Positions 59,894 through 64,000 of a stretch of 64,000 nt of DNA are shown here, in pieces (position 1 is the stretch's first letter; each line of letters starts with the position of its first letter). Under the pieces are notes generated by a model. It did no database searches, was not told where the DNA came from, and was given only the letters and a program-made list of their open reading frames with translations. The stretch covers positions 1 to 64,000 of the forward strand of contig NZ_JAIVAI010000004.1 of the NCBI RefSeq assembly GCF_020171525.1, in the 5' to 3' direction. Origin of the DNA: Halobacillus yeomjeoni. GTDB lineage: Bacteria > Bacillota > Bacilli > Bacillales > Halobacillaceae. A program made the position numbers and the translations under genes.

Positions 59894-61081
59894 TCAACTC
59901 CGCTTTATAACCTTACCTTTAACTAAACCGAACATTTTTTTACCGAATGCCATAGCAGGTTTAGGGTCTTTAGGATCCCATATCGCTGGAGCTTTTGGAC
60001 GGAAATAGGAGGTGATTACTTGTTTGATGGATAACTGACCTGTTTTGATGTATTCCCTGACAGCTAACAGATCCTCATAGGCATACCAGAACACCATGTT
60101 CTTATCTTCTTCGACAGCCTTCGGATCAAGTGGTTCTCCGATAAGCTCACGGTAAGTGATCCATGGAATATTGATTCCGGTCTTGTATAATAAATGGTTC
60201 AAGTTCGTAATCCTGACATTGATTTCAATCAAGTAGTAACGCCCTGTTTGAGCATCCTTCTTAAATTCAATTTCTGCAAAACCTTTGTATCCAATTCCTT
60301 CAAGAAATTTCGCTCCAAGCTCATACAACTCCGGCACATGCTTTTGTTGAGTATATACGGAAGCCCCGTAATTGATAGGGAACTGACGGAGCTTTTGGCA
60401 GGTAACCCAATGGGTAACCTTCGAATCCTGATTCAAATACGCATCGAACGTATACATGTGGTCATCAAATCCAGGAATGATTCTCTGAACGATGACTTCG
60501 ATATTGGACTCTTTCGCCAAATTAACTTTTTCAACCAATTCTTCTTTATTGTAAACCTTGAATAATTTTCTTCTAAATTTAGAAACAAAGGCAGGGGAAT
60601 CAACCGGTTTTACTAAACACGGATAGTCCATCATCTCTTCAACTTTTTCAACAAAGTTTTCCTGGTAAACATTCACGGTTTCAGGTACAGCCACTCCATG
60701 TTGAGAAGCTAACGTGTGAAGTGTACCCTTATCCATAATCTTTGTATAAAGTCCCTGCTCTTTTTGTGGAATGAGAAAATGCTCTCGTAATTCAGGTAGA
60801 TAGTCATCCACAAATTCGACATATGGGTCAGCTGTCGGGATCAGCACCGGAGTATGATCCTGTCTTTTTGAATAATCAATCAAAAATGATAAAAGTCCTT
60901 CAGGATCCTCTTTATAATGTGGTCCTATCAATGCTTCCGAGCAGTACTTCGACTCTAATCCATAAGCACCATCCCAGGAATAATCCACGGCTGCCACGTG
61001 TACATCGTGTACACCTAAACAGCGGATCGTGCTTAAACCGATATAATAATTCGCACCTAGAACAACCGCTTTGTTTTTCAT
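59894..61081 (-). CDS. ATP-grasp carboxylate-amine ligase, probable D-aspartate ligase
   Basis: A 395-residue ATP-grasp enzyme with an N-terminal VLGANYYIGLSTIRCLG start. ATP-binding segments include PCLVKPVDSP, VIVQRIIPG and a metal-binding FAEIEF and IEINVR. This layout fits the D-aspartate ligase (Asl) family, which couples beta-aspartate to the side-chain amine of the stem peptide. The racemase two genes downstream supports D-Asp as substrate. It lies 141 bases before the MurE-like gene. AAGGGG precedes the ATG. Confidence 0.82.
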   Translation of the reverse strand: MKNKAVVLGANYYIGLSTIRCLGVHDVHVAAVDYSWDGAYGLESKYCSEALIGPHYKEDPEGLLSFLIDYSKRQDHTPVLIPTADPYVEFVDDYLPELREHFLIPQKEQGLYTKIMDKGTLHTLASQHGVAVPETVNVYQENFVEKVEEMMDYPCLVKPVDSPAFVSKFRRKLFKVYNKEELVEKVNLAKESNIEVIVQRIIPGFDDHMYTFDAYLNQDSKVTHWVTCQKLRQFPINYGASVYTQQKHVPELYELGAKFLEGIGYKGFAEIEFKKDAQTGRYYLIEINVRITNLNHLLYKTGINIPWITYRELIGEPLDPKAVEEDKNMVFWYAYEDLLAVREYIKTGQLSIKQVITSYFRPKAPAIWDPKDPKPAMAFGKKMFGLVKGKVIKRS

Positions 61082-61220
61082 TCATATACCCCTTTTTCAA
61101 CGAGTCACTTTCAATGTCTTATACTCATTTTTCCGAAACTACTTAAACATACCTATTTTATCATAATCTTAACTGTAAAAAAATGATGACGCCCCGTCTT
61201 CCATTTGATGATACCAATAA

Positions 61221-61256
61221 TTAAGGTGACCTTCCTGTGATGGAAGGTCACCTTAA
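61221..61256 (-). terminator. terminator of the 53-residue membrane protein gene
   Basis: Perfect 15-bp inverted repeat TTAAGGTGACCTTCC / GGAAGGTCACCTTAA with a 6-base loop. T-richness after it is modest. Confidence 0.75.
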
Positions 61257-61258
61257 TG

Positions 61259-61420
61259 TCAATAATGGTTGGGTCTTGAGAATTCCATTTCTGGTGTAAA
61301 TTCAGGTTTTGAAGATTTATATTCAACTTTCTTCAACCTTGTCACCAATTTATCTATAGAATAGAGGGCCAAAAACGTAATCAAAACAGTCAGTGATAAC
61401 ATGAATAAAGATGTAACCAT
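61259..61420 (-). CDS. small membrane protein (53 residues)
   Basis: A short frame with one hydrophobic helix (about residues 2-22; SLFMLSLTVLITFLALYSI) followed by a charged tail (KLVTRLKKVEYKSSK). AAGGGG lies eleven bases before the ATG, and a strong hairpin follows the stop by two bases; both support a real gene. Function unknown. Confidence 0.6.
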   Translation of the reverse strand: MVTSLFMLSLTVLITFLALYSIDKLVTRLKKVEYKSSKPEFTPEMEFSRPNHY

Positions 61421-61622
61421 GTCTCTTGTTTCCCCTTCTTTTTATATTGGAATAAATATCATAAAATCCTTTTATATAGTATCAAATTTTAGCGTGATGT
61501 AAAATAATATTCTTATTTCTTTCAAATACTTAAAAATAATAAAAATAGCGAATCAATCCTCCAAAAAATGATTTTTTTATAAGTTCTTATGCAACAAATG
61601 GGGCGCTGCAATAGAAAGAAAT

Positions 61623-61650
61623 AAAAAAACGCGCTTCTCTTCGAAGCGCG
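61623..61650 (-). terminator. terminator of the M20 dipeptidase gene
   Basis: Inverted repeat CGCGCTTC / GAAGCGCG with a short loop and seven T on the minus strand, eight bases after the stop. Confidence 0.9.
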
Positions 61651-61658
61651 GAACCTGA

Positions 61659-63017
61659 CTACTGCTTACCCAGTTTTTCATAATAATCGCAAACCGTTTC
61701 TATGCCTTTTCTGAAGTTTTCAAGATGGAAATGTTCATTAGGCGCATGAAGGTTTTCCGATGGCAGACCAAACCCCATCAAGACTACCGGTGATTTCAAT
61801 ACACGTGCAAACACCTCTACTATTGGAATGGAACCTCCTTCTTTAGGAAACAGAGGCCGGGTTCCATACACCTTTTCATATGCCTCTGCAGCTGTTTGAA
61901 TCATAGGGTCCTGTGAATCCAGTGATACGGGGCTGGCTTGAATGTACTTTATCAGTTCTGCTTTGGCTCCAGTCGGGCATTGTTTTGTTACATAATCCGT
62001 TAATAATTCATAAATTTTTTCTGGATCTTGGTCACCCACCAATCGGCAGCTGATTTTAGCACTTGCCTCACAGGGAACAATCGTTTTCAGTCCTTCCCCC
62101 TGAAACCCTCCTGTAACTCCGTTGATTTCCAGTGTGGGACGCACCCCTACTCGTTCTTGGAACGTAAATCCTTCTTCACCAAATAAAGCATCCAACCCTA
62201 ATTCTTGTTTGATCCGCTCTTCATCAAAAGGAACTTCAGCCACTTCTTTCTTTAATTTTTCCGTTGGCTCAGGTACTCCTTCATAAAAACCTTCAACAGC
62301 TACTTTACCGCTTGAATCATGCAGTGAATTTAGAATTGTTACTAAGGCGTGTACGGAATTAGGGACAGCCCCCCCATAAGTTCCAGAATGTAAGTCTGTA
62401 TTGGCGGTTTTCACTGTGAGCTCCATAGCCAGAGCTCCCCGCAATGACGTGCAAATAGCAGGCTGTCCTTTGTCAATAAAGGAAGTATCACTGACGACCA
62501 CTGCATCTGCATGCAACTTCTCTTCATTTTCGTTAATATATGGAGGCAGATGAGGGCTGGCCACCTCTTCTTCTCCTTCAATGCATAACTTCACATTTAT
62601 CGGGAGCTCTCCATATTCTTCAAACAACATTTCAAGTGCTTTTATGTGAATAAATAGCTGCCCTTTATCATCTGTAGCTCCTCTGGCATAGATCTTATCG
62701 TCTTTAATGACCGGTTCGAAGGGAGGGGTTTCCCATAAGTCAACTGGGTCTTCAGGTTGAACATCGTAATGTCCATAGATCAATACAGTCGGTTTACCTT
62801 CTGCATGAAGCCAGTCTCCATATACAATTGGATGCCCATCAGTCTGAATCACTTCTACATGCTCCAAACCGATCCGCTGCAATGATTGTGCCGTCCACCG
62901 TGCTGCCTCTTGAACATCCTGTTTGTGCTCTGACTTGGAAGAAATGCTGGGAATGGATAAGAAATCTTTCAACTCTTCTAAAAACCTTTGATTATGTAAA
63001 TCACTGACTCGTTTCAC
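61659..63017 (-). CDS. M20-family dipeptidase
   Basis: A 452-residue zinc peptidase of the M20 CNDP-like group. It has YGHYDVQPED, ARGATDDKGQ, the catalytic EGEEEVASP, DLHSGTYGG and the final metal ligand in ENLHAPNEHF. It hydrolyses dipeptides in the cytoplasm. The start is GTG at 63017, seven bases after AAAGGAGG; ATG codons further upstream would place the Shine-Dalgarno inside the gene. It is monocistronic. Confidence 0.92.
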   Translation of the reverse strand: MKRVSDLHNQRFLEELKDFLSIPSISSKSEHKQDVQEAARWTAQSLQRIGLEHVEVIQTDGHPIVYGDWLHAEGKPTVLIYGHYDVQPEDPVDLWETPPFEPVIKDDKIYARGATDDKGQLFIHIKALEMLFEEYGELPINVKLCIEGEEEVASPHLPPYINENEEKLHADAVVVSDTSFIDKGQPAICTSLRGALAMELTVKTANTDLHSGTYGGAVPNSVHALVTILNSLHDSSGKVAVEGFYEGVPEPTEKLKKEVAEVPFDEERIKQELGLDALFGEEGFTFQERVGVRPTLEINGVTGGFQGEGLKTIVPCEASAKISCRLVGDQDPEKIYELLTDYVTKQCPTGAKAELIKYIQASPVSLDSQDPMIQTAAEAYEKVYGTRPLFPKEGGSIPIVEVFARVLKSPVVLMGFGLPSENLHAPNEHFHLENFRKGIETVCDYYEKLGKQ

Positions 63018-63081
63018 AATTATTCCTCCTTTATTCATATTATAAGCGACCCGCCACATACATAACAGCAGATAAGAAAGT

Positions 63082-63110
63082 AAAAAACTCACCATAGAGG
63101 TGAGTTTTTT
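63082..63110 (-). terminator. terminator of the 22-residue membrane peptide gene
   Basis: Perfect 12-bp inverted repeat AAAAAACTCACC / GGTGAGTTTTTT with a 5-base loop, six bases after the stop at 63117. Confidence 0.88.
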
Positions 63111-63116
63111 AAGGGA

Positions 63117-63185
63117 TTATAATAGAGAAATAATAAAACCGATGACGACGACCAAACCAATAATCATTAAAATTGTACGAATCAT
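63117..63185 (-). CDS. tiny hydrophobic membrane peptide (22 residues)
   Basis: A 22-residue frame that is almost wholly one membrane helix (MIRTILMIIGLVVVIGFI). It has AGAAGGTGG six bases before its ATG and a perfect terminator straight after its stop. The signals make a translated peptide likely; the function is unknown. Confidence 0.55.
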   Translation of the reverse strand: MIRTILMIIGLVVVIGFIISLL

Positions 63186-63286
63186 TTGACCACCTTCTTT
63201 TCGTTTATTTATTACTCCATTCCTTACAATCTATACAATGAAACAGGTTTTCTTCGTTTTATAACAAAATGCCCAACAAATTAACC

Positions 63287-64000
63287 TTACACCAGGTTGC
63301 GATTCCAGTGTCTATGAGCTTCAACAGCTTTAGTAAAGGTGCTTATAAATGTGTCGGCATCATCTTCGGCAACCACCCCTTCATGGTTTAGTACATCACC
63401 TTTTTCAAGGAAAGATACACCTTGGTGGGTAGCACCTATAGGTTTATAATGTTTAAAAGCTTCATGGATATAATATTCAGTACTCTGAGTGAAAGCTTTA
63501 TCATGGGATTTTCCTCCGATGATATAGACAGCATCGAAAAGGACTGGGTCAGCTGTCGTAAATGTATGGTCTATTTTCAATTCAACCCCATCTGACCCAC
63601 TCAATACACCTTGTTTGTTACTGATAATAGAAGTTTTCAATCCTTTGTCTGCCAGACCATCAAGAACTTTCTCAACTTCCTCGCCATTAAACCCTTCACC
63701 CATAACCACTGCAACTTGTCTTGTTTCTGCTTTGAAGTTCGTATTCGCCTGGCTTAATGCAGGAGAGGCTTTAGAGGTGGTCGACCCTCCACTGACTGGT
63801 GGTTTAACTCCAATATTCTCAGCGAACCCTTGAGCAAGCTCAAGACTTACATTTGAAAACATCTCCACCACCTGCTCTCTTACTGACTCACTTTCAACTT
63901 TACCAAGCTCAAAGCTGAAGGCCTGGATCAAATGGTCTTTCTCATGCGCACTCATACTGTTCCAGAATAAAGCCGCTTGAGAGAAATGGTCTTTGAAGCT
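63287..64000 (-). CDS. katE: large-subunit catalase (KatE/HPII type), C-terminal part, cut by the window edge
   Basis: The last 237 residues of a monofunctional clade-2 catalase. The frame stays open to the window end (SFKDHFSQAALFWNSMSAHEKDHL), which is the typical end of the haem domain. After a short serine/threonine-rich linker comes a flavodoxin-like/DJ-1-type domain (RQVAVVMGEGFNGEEVEKVL, VYIIGGKSHD). The haem-binding part lies beyond the window. It decomposes hydrogen peroxide and in Bacillus is often part of the stress or spore response. Confidence 0.9.
   Translation of the reverse strand, partial: SFKDHFSQAALFWNSMSAHEKDHLIQAFSFELGKVESESVREQVVEMFSNVSLELAQGFAENIGVKPPVSGGSTTSKASPALSQANTNFKAETRQVAVVMGEGFNGEEVEKVLDGLADKGLKTSIISNKQGVLSGSDGVELKIDHTFTTADPVLFDAVYIIGGKSHDKAFTQSTEYYIHEAFKHYKPIGATHQGVSFLEKGDVLNHEGVVAEDDADTFISTFTKAVEAHRHWNRNLV

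Overview
The window looks like the chromosome of a spore-forming, moderately halophilic member of the Bacillaceae, most likely Halobacillus or a close relative. Four things point there: a spore germinant-receptor operon with strong AGGAGG-type ribosome binding sites throughout, homologues of the Bacillus subtilis yrk, ku/ligD, ltaS and FtsX/CwlO genes, an ectoine-degradation operon, and an operon (57.1-61.1 kb) that would fit the L-Orn-D-Asp cross-linked peptidoglycan described for Halobacillus. No rRNA, tRNA, CRISPR array, prophage or intact transposase gene was seen. The genus is an inference.

Layout. 0-0.6 kb: repeat DNA. 0.6-7.2 kb: an orphan lysine N6-hydroxylase, an acetyltransferase, a lipoprotein and a four-gene germinant receptor operon (A-C-D-B). 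7.2-20.3 kb: secreted and envelope proteins (calcineurin-like phosphoesterase, phospholipase D-like protein with a lamin-tail domain, LysE exporter, membrane cupredoxin, haloperoxidase/PAP2, GDSL lipase, CAP-domain lipoprotein) and a few metabolic enzymes, nearly all single genes with their own terminators. 20.3-32.3 kb: ectoine and hydroxyectoine catabolism. A tight six-gene operon starts with doeA, and a second unit (eutB plus a PucR-type activator) is separated from it by an aldo/keto reductase, a repeat element and a DUF3221 lipoprotein. 32.4-36 kb: a Fic toxin-antitoxin pair and the Ku/LigD end-joining pair. 36-40.8 kb: a four-gene beta-oxidation operon. 41-46.6 kb: a HAD phosphatase, a DUF302 protein and a persulfide/sulfur-transfer operon (CstR-type repressor, DsrE, rhodanese, TusA-rhodanese, rhodanese-dioxygenase, TusA, TauE permease). 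47-50.9 kb: lipoteichoic acid synthase, a CapA-like lipoprotein and a zinc-ribbon protein. 51-53.2 kb: a plasmid-type ParM/ParR partition operon with a repeat-rich, centromere-like region. 53.2-56.6 kb: intracellular subtilisin, a CwlO-like M23 hydrolase and ftsX without ftsE. 57.1-61.1 kb: small protein, aspartate racemase, divergent MurE paralogue and ATP-grasp ligase. 61.2-64 kb: two tiny membrane proteins, an M20 dipeptidase and the 3' part of a large catalase.

Most noteworthy: (1) a remodelled ectoine-degradation operon in which an M20 deacylase, a cystathionine-gamma-synthase-family enzyme and a homoserine dehydrogenase stand where DoeB and the DoeD transaminase would be expected; (2) a racemase / MurE-paralogue / ATP-grasp set that could build the D-Asp bridge on an ornithine stem peptide; (3) a complete-looking type II parMRC locus among housekeeping genes; (4) two genes (eutC and the capA-like gene) whose best start is AUU, each six bases after a strong Shine-Dalgarno sequence; (5) a family of four intergenic repeats sharing GGCTCTGTTA ends. 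Many start sites were moved inward from the longest reading frame on the strength of the ribosome binding site; each entry says so.
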